The position numbers and the translations under genes were made by a program. A stretch of 64,000 bases of DNA from Fusicatenibacter_A intestinipullorum (GTDB lineage Bacteria > Bacillota > Negativicutes > Acidaminococcales > Acidaminococcaceae). Every line of letters begins with the position of its first letter. The first letter of the stretch is position 1. The notes beneath the pieces were generated by a model that worked only from the letters and a program-made list of their open reading frames with translations, was not told the DNA's origin and ran no database searches. The stretch is from assembly GCA_019117495.1 (NCBI GenBank), contig DWZP01000006.1, positions 1 through 64,000 on the forward strand. The letters run 5' to 3'. Positions 31,201-38,589 of the stretch are shown here, piece after piece.

Positions 31201-31691
31201 TTAACGGCTTTAAGCATAACGGGGAAGCCGTGCGCCTGCACAAAACGGTAAACATCTTCAACGCTGTCAATCGGGCCGTCGCTGCCCGGAATCATCGGAA
31301 TGCCGGCAAGTTTGGCCTGTTCGCGCGCATTAACTTTGTCGCCGAACATAATAAGGTGCTCAAGGCGCGGGCCGATAAAAATAATGCCTTCTTCGGCGCA
31401 GCGTTTTGCAAGGTCGCTGTTTTCGCTTAAAAAGCCGTAGCCGGGATGGATGGCGTCTACATCGTGCTCATGCGCGATACGGATAATGTCTTCAATATCA
31501 AGGTAAGCATCGATAGGGCCTTTGCCTTCGCCGACAAGGTAGGCTTCGTCAGCTTTGTTGCGGTGCAGTGAAAGTGTGTCTTCTTTTGAATAAATTGCCA
31601 CTGTGCGGATGCCGAGTTCGTTGCAGGCACGGAAAACGCGGATAGCGATTTCGCCGCGGTTGGCAACCAGTACAGACTTAATTTTTTGCAT
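28251..31691 (-). CDS. pyc: Pyruvate carboxylase
   Basis: 1146 residues, one chain, cytoplasmic. Biotin-dependent carboxylation of pyruvate to oxaloacetate. Domains in order: biotin carboxylase (1-450; KSVLVANRGEIAIRVFRACN, GGGGRGMR, RDCSVQRRHQK), carboxyltransferase (~530-800; TDTTFRDAHQSLLATR, IKDMAGLL), tetramerisation region, and a BCCP domain with the biotinyl Lys1109 in EAMKMET. Length is that of full Pyc. The ATG at 31691 has AAGGAGG 7 nt ahead; upstream in-frame residues are discounted. Single gene; a TGTATACA palindrome lies ~80 nt upstream. Confidence 0.96.
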   Translation of the reverse strand: MQKIKSVLVANRGEIAIRVFRACNELGIRTVAIYSKEDTLSLHRNKADEAYLVGEGKGPIDAYLDIEDIIRIAHEHDVDAIHPGYGFLSENSDLAKRCAEEGIIFIGPRLEHLIMFGDKVNAREQAKLAGIPMIPGSDGPIDSVEDVYRFVQAHGFPVMLKAVNGGGGRGMRMVNSNEDLETVYNMAKSEAMKAFGSDEIYLEKYLESPKHIEVQILGDTQGNIVHLFERDCSVQRRHQKLVEIAPAFSLKPELRKAICDAAVKLMKNVNYLSAGTVEFLVTPDGNFYFIEVNPRIQVEHTVTEEITGFDIVQTQIKIAEGYSLHSPEIGIPEQDKITSFGHAIQCRITTEDPANNFMPDTGKLIAYRSGGGFGVRLDGGNAFTGSVITPYYDSLLVKATTHGLTHEIAITKMLRCLKEFRIRGVKTNILFLENVLAHPSFLDGSYNTSFVDENTELFIFPKTLDRGTRLLHYIADVTVNGYNNVGVQPKPEFAPLSLPKAFKGTPADGTKQILDLQGPEGLSKWVMDQKEVLFTDTTFRDAHQSLLATRMRTNDMLKVIGTTSAKLPNLFSFECWGGATFDVAYRFLDESPWKRLRQFREKCPNILFQMLLRGANAVGYTSYPDNVVKEFIRLSAKNGVDVFRVFDSLNGIENMRLSLDAVRDAGKFAEAALCYTGDILDPRRDKYDLKYYVTMAKELEKTGANSICIKDMAGLLKPEAAYQLVSALKEAVNVPIHLHTHEGSGNSIYTYARAIDAGVDIVDVAMSAMSGGTSQPSGASLYYALSGHPRQPHLDINALNEMSRYWESVRPYYKAIDNTVSYPNPEVYIHEMPGGQYSNLQQQAKAVGLGERWEDIKDMYHRVSMMFGDIIKVTPSSKMVGDMALFMVQNDLTEEDIYAKGDSLSFPASVVEFFEGRLGVPYQGFPQKLQQIILKGRKPIEGRPGAALPPADFEKVRTSLAEMGAPTSDEAVSSYCLYPKVFSDWAVRHAEFGDVSVLDTPTFFFGMKTGEEIKVEIEQGKMLVIKLLQIGEANEDGIRTIFFEFNGLPREIDIKDRNVKSTNVTRKKADKTNPGEIGATLSGSVVKLLVEKGQAVEKGTPLIVTEAMKMETTIAAPISGIVSQIHVAAGSRIESGDCLMEIEIKA

Positions 31692-31768
31692 AGTATACCC
31701 TCCTTCGGATAGCACTGTACCTATTTTATTAAAAAAAGTTACTAATTGCAATGGTTTCAGCGTAAGTA

Positions 31769-31784
31769 TTTCTGTATACAGAAA
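31769..31784. promoter_or_regulatory. Palindrome TTTCTGTATACAGAAA upstream of pyc
   Basis: A perfect 16-bp palindrome 78 nt upstream of the pyc start, sharing the TGTATACA core with the palindrome at 22962. A repressor/activator site is likely. Confidence 0.45.
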
Positions 31785-31823
31785 AACATAACGGCATGCA
31801 GGGAAACATGCCGTTTAAAACAG

Positions 31824-31904
31824 TTAATTTTTTAAATATTTGTCAAAAAAAGCGGTAATAACATCAAGCACCGGCTGCTGAACCCAAAACTTGCTGTATA
31901 GCAA
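31824..31904 (-). CDS. Small ORF (26 aa), possibly the tail of a lost hydrolase
   Basis: A TTG start behind a strong AAGGAGG opens a 26-codon frame, LYSKFWVQQPVLDVITAFFD then KYLKN. A minus-strand promoter fits upstream (TTGCCA-18-TATAAT, 31932-31961) and a 9-bp hairpin follows (AACGGCATG/CATGCCGTT, near 31792-31817). The peptide resembles the C-terminal helix of alpha/beta hydrolases, so it may be a remnant that kept its control signals. Otherwise the 353-nt pyc-32045 gap holds only AT-rich sequence. Confidence 0.35.
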   Translation of the reverse strand: MLYSKFWVQQPVLDVITAFFDKYLKN

Positions 31905-32044
31905 AGCCTCCTTAAAATAATGTACACATTTATTATAATACCGCTTTATTATGCGTGGCAAATTGCAGGCACTGTTAAAACTTCAATTTAAAATAAAATA
32001 ACGATATGGTATAATTTTAATATAAAGGGAAAGAGGTGTATGAG

Positions 32045-32752
32045 ATGAAAAGAATTTTATTATTTGTAATTATGCTAATGATGATAACTGTTTCTGCTTT
32101 CGCTGATAAACAGGAATGGATTGATAAAAATTATGATTTTGGAAAGGCAAAAAATATTTTAATAATGTTTTATGTGCCTGATGAGTTAAAAAATGGTATT
32201 ACAGAAAAAGAAACACAGGAATTATTTGATGAAGCAGTACAAAGAAAATTAGTTAACAAATTAGGGAGTTATGGATATAATTTTAAAACAATAGCTGATG
32301 CCACAAACGATATTCAGGCATTGTATGGAATTAATATAAGTAAGTTTTCAACGAATGATGATATTTTTAGTAAATATATAAAAGAGAATATTGATTTGGT
32401 GTTTAATGTGAATTTAATGGATTATTCTACAGGTATGCGGTACAAGGAAGGCTATTCTTATACTGTTCCTAAAACAGAATCACATTATGTTAGCAATGGA
32501 TTGTATGGTGGGCAAATCGTTACGACACATACAACGGAACAACATTATGTAGAACCTAAAAATGTAAAAGTATCTTATGTTTCAGTAAAATTTATAATTG
32601 ATGATGTAACAACGGCAACAAATGTATGGACACGTATCGGTGAACGTGACCGTGAAGGCAGCAATAAACATAAAGATAATTTTGAAAATATTATTAATAG
32701 CTGTTTTAATGATTATGTTAAAAAAGTTAAAAAAGCAGCTAATATAGATTAA
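32045..32752 (+). CDS. Exported protein of unknown function (AT-rich island, first gene)
   Basis: 235 residues with a signal peptide (KRILLFVIMLMMITVSAFA, then DKQEW). The mature part has alternating beta-strands with YVSVKFIIDDVTTATNVWTR near the end, somewhat like DUF4136-type exported proteins; this likeness is weak. Codons are strongly A/T-ending, unlike neighbours. The ATG at 32045 follows AAAGAGGTG; GTG at 32036 is less likely. A second exported protein follows 14 nt after its stop. Function unknown. Confidence 0.75.
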   Translation: MKRILLFVIMLMMITVSAFADKQEWIDKNYDFGKAKNILIMFYVPDELKNGITEKETQELFDEAVQRKLVNKLGSYGYNFKTIADATNDIQALYGINISKFSTNDDIFSKYIKENIDLVFNVNLMDYSTGMRYKEGYSYTVPKTESHYVSNGLYGGQIVTTHTTEQHYVEPKNVKVSYVSVKFIIDDVTTATNVWTRIGERDREGSNKHKDNFENIINSCFNDYVKKVKKAANID

Positions 32753-32766
32753 AGAAGGTGTATTTT

Positions 32767-33237
32767 ATGAAAAAGTTATTAGGTTTTATTTGTGCAATTT
32801 TAATAACTGTTTTTGCTGTAATGCCTAATACGTATGCAGAAGCGCAAAAGGATTACGGTAATTTGGATATGAATAGATGGGGTGTATTTTTAGAAGATGA
32901 AGATAGAACAGTATTAATAGACAAAAATTTAATAGATTATAAATCTGATTATAAAGATAATTTATTAAGCAATTTTTGGGTATGTCATTTTTTTACAATT
33001 GAAAATAAAATGATTATGGAAAATATTACGATAAATTATAATGAAAGAACATTAGCTGTAGATGCTTTTGTAGAATATGATAAAGAAGGTAATTTGAAAA
33101 ACAGCGAGACATTTTCGTATCCAAAATATAATAAAATTATTCCGGGAACAGTTGGTGAAGATTTATTAAATTTTTTCTTTCCCAAAGAGCATATAAAAGA
33201 AATTGAAATTTATATAAAAGATAAAAATCAAAATTAA
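32767..33237 (+). CDS. Exported protein of unknown function (AT-rich island, second gene)
   Basis: 156 residues with a signal peptide (KKLLGFICAILITVFAVMP, then NTYAEA). The mature domain is acidic and beta-rich (MNRWGVFLEDEDRTVLIDKN, TINYNERTLAVDAFVEYD). It resembles small secreted proteins of Negativicutes that describe their own gene-specific stimulus poorly; no named family is recognised. GAAGGTG precedes the ATG. AT-rich codon use matches the upstream gene; the two probably form one transcript ending at the hairpin at 33250. Confidence 0.75.
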   Translation: MKKLLGFICAILITVFAVMPNTYAEAQKDYGNLDMNRWGVFLEDEDRTVLIDKNLIDYKSDYKDNLLSNFWVCHFFTIENKMIMENITINYNERTLAVDAFVEYDKEGNLKNSETFSYPKYNKIIPGTVGEDLLNFFFPKEHIKEIEIYIKDKNQN

Positions 33238-33249
33238 ATTATAATAATC

Positions 33250-33281
33250 AAAGCAGGCATACAAGGATGTCTGCTTTTTTA
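33250..33281 (+). terminator. Terminator after the exported-protein pair
   Basis: An 11-bp AAAGCAGGCAT/ATGTCTGCTTT stem (one G-T pair) with 6-nt loop and T-run. Confidence 0.85.
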
Positions 33282-33284
33282 TGC

Positions 33285-33313
33285 TTGATTTATCTTTAAT
33301 AATTGTATATACT
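33285..33313 (+). promoter_or_regulatory. Promoter of structured leader RNA
   Basis: TTGATT (33285-33290), 17-nt spacer, TATACT (33308-33313); start of transcription near 33320. Confidence 0.65.
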
Positions 33314-33319
33314 AAATAC

Positions 33320-33470
33320 GTGCTTGTTGGTGCGCCAGCTCGTCCGTGTAAAGATTTCATCAACCAACAAATAATATAATTTATCTTTTCTCAGATATAT
33401 TGTCAGAAAAGGATACGGACGTAAAAATTTTAGATAATATATCTGATAAAAAAGAAAGGATGGTTATATT
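33320..33470 (+). ncRNA. Structured 5' leader with pseudoknot potential (orphan cis-regulatory RNA candidate)
   Basis: A ~150-nt leader precedes a 137-residue protein. Stem S1 is TTGTTGGT (33324-33331)/ACCAACAA (33363-33370). Its loop contains CGTCCGTGT (33341-33349), complementary over 9 bp to ATACGGACG (33413-33421), giving an H-type pseudoknot. Hairpin S3, CTTTTCT (33385-33391)/AGAAAAG (33405-33411), lies inside. S3's loop CAGATATAT (33392-33400) is complementary to ATATATCTG (33437-33445), just before the ribosome site. Mutually dependent pairings suggest a switch or protein-binding RNA. No known riboswitch class was recognised. Confidence 0.5.
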
Positions 33471-33884
33471 ATGACGAACATTGAGTATTTCAAATTACAG
33501 GCTAAGAATCTTTTTAGGGATTGGAAAACTAAAGTCCCTGTAAAAGACGATGTTGTTGCGGATTTGATTATTTATGAATATTCGCCGAAATATTTTGATG
33601 TTAGCAGTATTTTGTTTGAACTTGAAATGGACGAAAACGATTTCAGTTTGATGAAAGCACAACATGTTATTGCTTATCTTTCTGGATTTTATAATTGGCA
33701 TGAATTAATACATGCTTCAGAAGAAGAGCTTGAGTTAGGTAAGATATTGTTGAACTTAAGAGACCGTTTTAATGTTCAGGAATGGTTGGATTATTTGGAC
33801 GATATCAGATTAGAATATGACGCAGAATTTGATGGCGAGTCAAAATTAAAAATATTTAAAGAAGTTTGGTTGCCTAATATTTAA
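33471..33884 (+). CDS. Protein of unknown function with QHVIAYLSGFYNWHEL motif
   Basis: 137 residues, acidic, no signal peptide or membrane helix. The central KAQHVIAYLSGFYNWHELIH resembles the short helical 'A..IA..yGf.nWheL' unit found at the start of several uncharacterised Firmicute and proteobacterial proteins; no function follows from it. AT-rich codons place it in the same foreign-looking island as the two upstream genes. AAGAAAGGA lies ~12 nt before the ATG. A long structured leader controls it. Confidence 0.7.
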   Translation: MTNIEYFKLQAKNLFRDWKTKVPVKDDVVADLIIYEYSPKYFDVSSILFELEMDENDFSLMKAQHVIAYLSGFYNWHELIHASEEELELGKILLNLRDRFNVQEWLDYLDDIRLEYDAEFDGESKLKIFKEVWLPNI

Positions 33885-34024
33885 TTTGTAAATAGTTTCT
33901 TAAAGCCAAAGCAATAATTTTATTGTTTTGGCTTTTTCTTGTTATAAAGGAAAGAATATATTATAATTTTATAATAAGATTTATTTGATAGTGTTGTTAT
34001 AAATATAAAATAGGTGTCAAAACA

Positions 34025-34747
34025 ATGAAACAAACACTTTACTTATCAACAGCATATTTGGATGACCTGATGGTTAGAATGGCGCACCACAGTACGGCTA
34101 TTGAAGGCAACAGCCTGACGCAGGGCGAAACCAAAAGCGTACTGATTGACGGTTATGTGCCGCGCGCTATTGATTTGCGCGAATTAAACGAGGTTTTAAA
34201 TTATAAAGCCTTTACTAAAGAAATGGTGCGTTTTTTACAGGAAGAACGTGAGGTAAACGGTGAATTTATTAAAGAAATTCACTCTATTTTATGCCGCGAA
34301 GCAATAGAATCCGTGCCGGGCAAGTTTAAAACGCAGCCTAATATGGTTATTGGCGCAGATTTTACGCCTTCGCCGCCGTACCGTGTACCGATGGACATTG
34401 AACAATGGCGGCAGGATTTGGATTATCAGCTTAAAAATGCTGCTAATGCCAGAACTATGGTAGAAGCAATCTGCCGCCAGCATTTCCGCTTTGAGCGGAT
34501 TCATCCTTTTCCGGACGGAAATGGGCGTGTTGGGCGCGCGCTGATGGTTTACAGCGCTTTGCAGCAACAGCTGCCGCCGATAGTAATACCTGTTGATGAA
34601 AAGAAAAAATACATTAACTTTTTAAACACTGAGGATTTAAACGGGTTTGTGGAATTTTGCCTTGCATTGCAGCAAAAGGAAGTGGAGCGCATAAAAATTT
34701 TAGCTGATGAGCGCGACAAGGTGTTAGAAATTTATACAGAGGAATAA
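34025..34747 (+). CDS. Fic-family protein (AMPylase-type, class II)
   Basis: 240 residues. The catalytic Fic motif HPFPDGNGR is complete (160-168). An N-terminal inhibitory helix motif STAIEGN (23-29, Glu27) marks the self-inhibited class II. The flap region SPPYRVPMDIEQW precedes the core. Fic enzymes transfer AMP (or other NMPs) to target hydroxyls; target unknown. AGGTG stands 8 nt before the ATG. Its own GC content is close to the genome's, marking the right end of the AT-rich island. Confidence 0.9.
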   Translation: MKQTLYLSTAYLDDLMVRMAHHSTAIEGNSLTQGETKSVLIDGYVPRAIDLRELNEVLNYKAFTKEMVRFLQEEREVNGEFIKEIHSILCREAIESVPGKFKTQPNMVIGADFTPSPPYRVPMDIEQWRQDLDYQLKNAANARTMVEAICRQHFRFERIHPFPDGNGRVGRALMVYSALQQQLPPIVIPVDEKKKYINFLNTEDLNGFVEFCLALQQKEVERIKILADERDKVLEIYTEE

Positions 34748-34779
34748 AAAAGAGTTTGGCATTGTGCCAAACTCTTTTT
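34747..34779. terminator. Bidirectional terminator between fic and the MATE gene
   Basis: A perfect 15-bp stem (34747-34761/34765-34779, AAAAAGAGTTTGGCA arms) with TTG loop. Confidence 0.9.
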
Positions 34780-34806
34780 GCGTATATGCAGTTAACTTTG
34801 CAGATG

Positions 34807-36159
34807 TCATTCCAGCAAATTATTTTTGCGCCAGCCTTCGCTTTTCCAGCGGTAAATAAATACCAGTGCACGCAGGCATTCATCAAGGCACATGGCAAGC
34901 CATACGCCCACGAGGCCCAAGCCAAGGTGCAGGCCAAAAAACCACGCGCCAAGCGTTGCCACGCTCCACATGGAAACAAGCCCCGTTGTTACCGGCCATT
35001 TAATATCGCCCGCCGCCTGCAAACTCATAACCATTACCATGTTCACGGCGCGCCCTGCTTCAAGAAACACTTCTATTAAAAAGATGTGCCGCCCCAGCTC
35101 CAGCACTTCGGGGTTATCGGTAAAAATGCCGTAAATACTGTCGCTGTTAAAAAATAAAAGCAGTGTTACCGTTGTGCTGATGGTAACGGCAATGCGGATT
35201 GTTTTCCACACGCGCTGTTCAACGGCGTCAAGGTCGCCCGCGCCGATTAAAAAGCCGACTATAATCTGCGTTGCCATGGCAAGCGCCTGCGAATAGATGT
35301 AGGAAAACATGGCAATGATGTAGGCGTAAATTTTGGTGGTAATAACCACAATGCCCATTACGTTAACAAAGCGCATAATAACCATCTGCGAAATCTGGTA
35401 GGAAAGCGATTCGCCGCCGGAGGGCAGCCCCAGGTACAAAATTTTATACAGTGTATTTTTGGGGAAGGGGCGCAGGTATTTAAGCGAAAGGCGGATATCA
35501 ATAAACTTGCGGAAGAAGTATAAAATTAAAAGCAGACCCAGCACCTTGCTGGTGTTGGTGGATATGGTTACGCCCAAAACGCCGAGTGACGGTATCGGCC
35601 CCAGGCCGTGAATTAAAATGCAGTTGCCCGCGATATTGATAAGGTTCATGACTACGGAGGTAATCATGGTGATTTTTAAAAGGGAATAGCCGCGGAAGAA
35701 CGAAATAAAAGAGATATAGGCGGACTGCACTACTATAAACAGCCCTATGTAGCGCAAAAAGAGCGAGGCTTCGGCCCAGATGTCTGCCGGTACATCCAGG
35801 AGGCTTAAAAAGAAACCTTCAAAAATAAACAGCGCCGCGCTGATGACAACACCGAAAACCATATTGGCAAGCAGGGCAACGGTGCAGACTTCGGCAACTT
35901 TTTCGCGGTTGCCAGCGCCGCGGTGCTGGGCAATTAAAATGGTAGCCGCCATGCTGATTACGCTTAAAGCAAGGATAACGATATTGATAATCTGGTTGGC
36001 GTTGCCTACGGCGGCAACAGAGTGCTGCGAGTAATGGCTGAGCATGAACTGGTCGACATTGCCGACCATCATCTGCAAAAGTATTTCAATAAAAATTGGC
36101 CAGGTCATTTTAAAAACGGAAAGTTTTTGCGTGCCTTCGGCGTTTTTTACTGCGGACAT
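34807..36159 (-). CDS. MATE-family efflux transporter
   Basis: 450 residues, 12 membrane helices in two MatE modules. WPIFIEILLQMMVGNVDQFM at the N-terminus is the typical first-helix region; GLGPIPSLGVLGVTISTNTS lies mid-chain. Exports cationic drugs or metabolites with Na+ or H+. AAGGAG precedes the ATG. Stands alone, convergent with fic. The 209-nt gap to the next gene holds both promoters and a BirA-type operator. Substrate unknown. Confidence 0.9.
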   Translation of the reverse strand: MSAVKNAEGTQKLSVFKMTWPIFIEILLQMMVGNVDQFMLSHYSQHSVAAVGNANQIINIVILALSVISMAATILIAQHRGAGNREKVAEVCTVALLANMVFGVVISAALFIFEGFFLSLLDVPADIWAEASLFLRYIGLFIVVQSAYISFISFFRGYSLLKITMITSVVMNLINIAGNCILIHGLGPIPSLGVLGVTISTNTSKVLGLLLILYFFRKFIDIRLSLKYLRPFPKNTLYKILYLGLPSGGESLSYQISQMVIMRFVNVMGIVVITTKIYAYIIAMFSYIYSQALAMATQIIVGFLIGAGDLDAVEQRVWKTIRIAVTISTTVTLLLFFNSDSIYGIFTDNPEVLELGRHIFLIEVFLEAGRAVNMVMVMSLQAAGDIKWPVTTGLVSMWSVATLGAWFFGLHLGLGLVGVWLAMCLDECLRALVFIYRWKSEGWRKNNLLE

Positions 36160-36292
36160 AATTGTGCTCCTTATTTTTAAAAGTTTTTAAACAGATAAAA
36201 TAACTATATTATAGCAGTTTGCATTGTATTTACAAGCAGAAAAGTGTAAAATAAACAGCAAAAATAAATTCGCAAAAGTCTGAAAAAATGAA

Positions 36293-36344
36293 GTTAACCA
36301 TAAACACATAAAAGGTTGACAATAAAAACGGCAAAACTTATAAT
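36293..36344 (+). promoter_or_regulatory. BirA-type operator overlapping promoter of the bioY operon
   Basis: GTTAACC (36293-36299)-N14-GGTTGAC (36314-36320) matches the Firmicute BirA box. The right half overlaps the -35 box of TTGACA (36316-36321), 17-nt spacer, TATAAT (36339-36344). Holo-BirA bound here would block the promoter when biotin is plentiful. Confidence 0.8.
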
Positions 36345-36368
36345 TAAAAAGTAAAGGTGTGGTGAACT

Positions 36369-36902
36369 ATGTTAAAACTTATCAGGGCATTATCAGAATA
36401 CAACGGCCCGACCTATGACGGTGCGGTAATGGCAAGAGCCGTTATTAAAGCATCCGCGCTGGAAAACGGAGATTATTCGACGCGCCCGGTAAAAATGGCG
36501 CCGCCGCGCATGGGCATTATCGAGGCTTATAAAGAAGGCGCCGCTTCGCTGACGGTAACGCTGCTGCGCCCGCTGGTGCGTGCAGGTGAAATGCCGGAAA
36601 CAGTGCCGCAGGGCGAAAAACAGCTGAGCTTTGTTATTGATAAGCCGGAAATTAAAGCTTATCTTGATGCCGTGGACGACACTAATTCCATTCACCGCGG
36701 CGAAAACCCCGTTGTACCGGGGCTGTGCATGATTGAGCATTTGTGGCGCGCTTTAAACAAGCCGCTGCCGCTGAACTGGGACGTTAAATTTAAAATGCCT
36801 GCTTTTGCGGGAGAACAGATTGACATATACAAAAACGGCAAGTCGCTTGACGGCTACTGCGGCGGGCGCGAGCTGTTTACGGTAGGTATAAAGGAGAGTT
36901 AA
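36369..36902 (+). CDS. Hot-dog fold (MaoC-like) hydratase/thioesterase-related protein
   Basis: 177 residues. AVDDTNSIHRGENPVVPGLC resembles the MaoC/R-hydratase motif (Asp, Asn, His then VxPGxxM), so enoyl-thioester hydration is the likely chemistry, with the second half of the chain forming the hot-dog core. First gene of a BirA-boxed operon that also has a biotin transporter, a thiolase-like enzyme and an AMP-ligase. A role in building or handling an acyl thioester related to biotin's pimelate part is inferred from that context. AAAGGTG precedes the ATG. Confidence 0.65.
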   Translation: MLKLIRALSEYNGPTYDGAVMARAVIKASALENGDYSTRPVKMAPPRMGIIEAYKEGAASLTVTLLRPLVRAGEMPETVPQGEKQLSFVIDKPEIKAYLDAVDDTNSIHRGENPVVPGLCMIEHLWRALNKPLPLNWDVKFKMPAFAGEQIDIYKNGKSLDGYCGGRELFTVGIKES

Positions 36903-36906
36903 AACA

Positions 36907-37458
36907 ATGAATGGCACAAACAGGCCGGACGGTGTCCGCGATATGGTAAAAATGGCGCTTTTAATGGCGATGAACTGCGTATCGGCGTATGTAATAATTC
37001 CGCTGCCGTTTTCGCTGTCGCCAATATCGCTGCAAACGGTGTTTGTAAATCTTTTGGGATTTTTGCTTACGCCGCGGCAGGTGCTTATTACCATGTGCGC
37101 ATACCTGTTAATGGGGCTTGCGGGGCTGCCGGTGTTTACGGGCGGCACGGCAGGGCCCGGCAAACTGTTTGGGCCTACCGGCGGATATATTTTCGGCTTT
37201 TTAGTGGCAGCGCTTATCATCAGCTGGCTGCGCGGCAATAATTACGGCTTTAAGCGCTGCGCGTTTCTGGGCGTTGTTATCGGCATACCGGTAATTTACC
37301 TTCTGGGCGTGGCGCAGCTTAAATTCATTACCGGCATCGGCTGGGAAGAAGCCGTTGTTACTGGCGCTTTGCCGTTTATTCCGATGGATGTTGTTAAGTG
37401 CATAGCGGCGGCGTATATTACGGCGCCCATTCAAAGAGCGATTGGCGGCGGGCGCTGA
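36907..37458 (+). CDS. bioY: Biotin transporter S-component
   Basis: 183 residues with about six membrane helices, ECF-type substrate-binding subunit for biotin. The signatures ISLQTVFVNLLGFLLTPRQ and GLPVFTGGTAGPGKLFGPTG are characteristic of BioY. No EcfA/T genes adjoin, so it would use the shared ECF module or act alone. Starts 4 nt after the hydratase stop with GGAGAG ahead; its stop overlaps the next start by one base (TGATG). Confidence 0.93.
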   Translation: MNGTNRPDGVRDMVKMALLMAMNCVSAYVIIPLPFSLSPISLQTVFVNLLGFLLTPRQVLITMCAYLLMGLAGLPVFTGGTAGPGKLFGPTGGYIFGFLVAALIISWLRGNNYGFKRCAFLGVVIGIPVIYLLGVAQLKFITGIGWEEAVVTGALPFIPMDVVKCIAAAYITAPIQRAIGGGR

Positions 37459-38588
37459 TGGATAAGGTTTGTTTAATTGGCGGGCTGCGCAGCTATATTG
37501 GGCTGACGGGCGGCGTGTACAGGCATGTGCCGGCGGAGCTTTTGGGCGCAGCGGTGCTGAAAGCGGTAACGGAAAAATATAATGTTGTGCCGCAGCAGAT
37601 AATTTGCGGCAACGGCGTTGGTGCGGGCGGCAACATTGCGCGCCTGGCGGCATTGGAAGCAGGGCTGCCGGAAAGCATACCTGCCGTAAGCGTGGACGTG
37701 CAGTGCGGCAGCGGGCTGGAAGCCGTGGCAATGGCGGCGGCAAAAATTGAAGCAGGCGAGGCAGAGGTAATTATTGCCGGCGGCTTTGAAAGCACATCTA
37801 CCCAGCCGCGGCGCGGCTACAACGCCAACCACCCCGATTATAAGGGCGAAGAAACTTACAGCGTGGCCAAGTTCATGCCGGGCATTCACCGCGAAACGGT
37901 AATGCTGGAGGGCGCGGAACTTACGGCAGAGCGTGAACATATCAGCCGTGCGGAAAGCGACCCCTGGGTTCTGCGCAGCCATAAGCTGGCGGCACAGGCA
38001 GCGGCAGACGGCGCGTTAAGCGATATTATAGTGCCGTGCTTCGGCGCGGTGCGCGATGAAGGCATACGCCCCAAAATGAGCCAGCGCCTTTTGGACAGGC
38101 TGCCCTGCGTGCTGGAAGGCGGCAGATTTACCAATGCTGCCAATGCCTGCCTGACTAATGACGGCGCGGCGTTTGTGCTGTTGGCAAGCGAAAGTTATGC
38201 CAAAGCGCATAACCTTGCGGTGCAGGCCAAAGTGCGGCACAGTGCGGCAGCAGGCGGCGACCCGTTGGTAAGCCCCAAAAGCGCAATACTTGCGCTTAAT
38301 GCGCTGCTGCAAAGGGCCGGGCTTTCGCATACGCAGATAGACTGCTTTGAACTGAACGAAGCCTTTGCTGTTATCGATGTTATGTTCAGCCGTGCCTTTC
38401 CGGGGCATGAAGACGGCTATAATGTTTTCGGCGGCGCGCTGGCGTACGGGCATCCTTACGGCGCTTCGGGAGCAATTATTTTGCTGCACCTGCTAAAATC
38501 GCTGCAAAAGCGCGGCGGCAGGTTCGGTGCGGCATCCGTAGCGGCGGCTGGCGGCGTTGGCACGGCACTTTTGATTGAGAGATGTTAA
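37458..38588 (+). CDS. Thiolase-family acyltransferase lacking the second catalytic Cys
   Basis: 376 residues with a thiolase fold. The acylated nucleophile is Cys83 in DVQCGSGLEAVAM; NEAF and the active-site His (about 332, AYGHPYGASGA) are present. The usual C-terminal CxGGG, whose Cys is the acid/base residue, reads SVAAAGGVGTALL, with Ala near 362. Condensation rather than thiolysis, or an altered mechanism, may follow. Relatives in a bioY context are B. subtilis YhfS-like. Translationally coupled to bioY. Substrate unknown; a dicarboxylic acyl chain is a guess from biotin context. Confidence 0.82.
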   Translation: MDKVCLIGGLRSYIGLTGGVYRHVPAELLGAAVLKAVTEKYNVVPQQIICGNGVGAGGNIARLAALEAGLPESIPAVSVDVQCGSGLEAVAMAAAKIEAGEAEVIIAGGFESTSTQPRRGYNANHPDYKGEETYSVAKFMPGIHRETVMLEGAELTAEREHISRAESDPWVLRSHKLAAQAAADGALSDIIVPCFGAVRDEGIRPKMSQRLLDRLPCVLEGGRFTNAANACLTNDGAAFVLLASESYAKAHNLAVQAKVRHSAAAGGDPLVSPKSAILALNALLQRAGLSHTQIDCFELNEAFAVIDVMFSRAFPGHEDGYNVFGGALAYGHPYGASGAIILLHLLKSLQKRGGRFGAASVAAAGGVGTALLIERC

Positions 38589-38589
38589 T

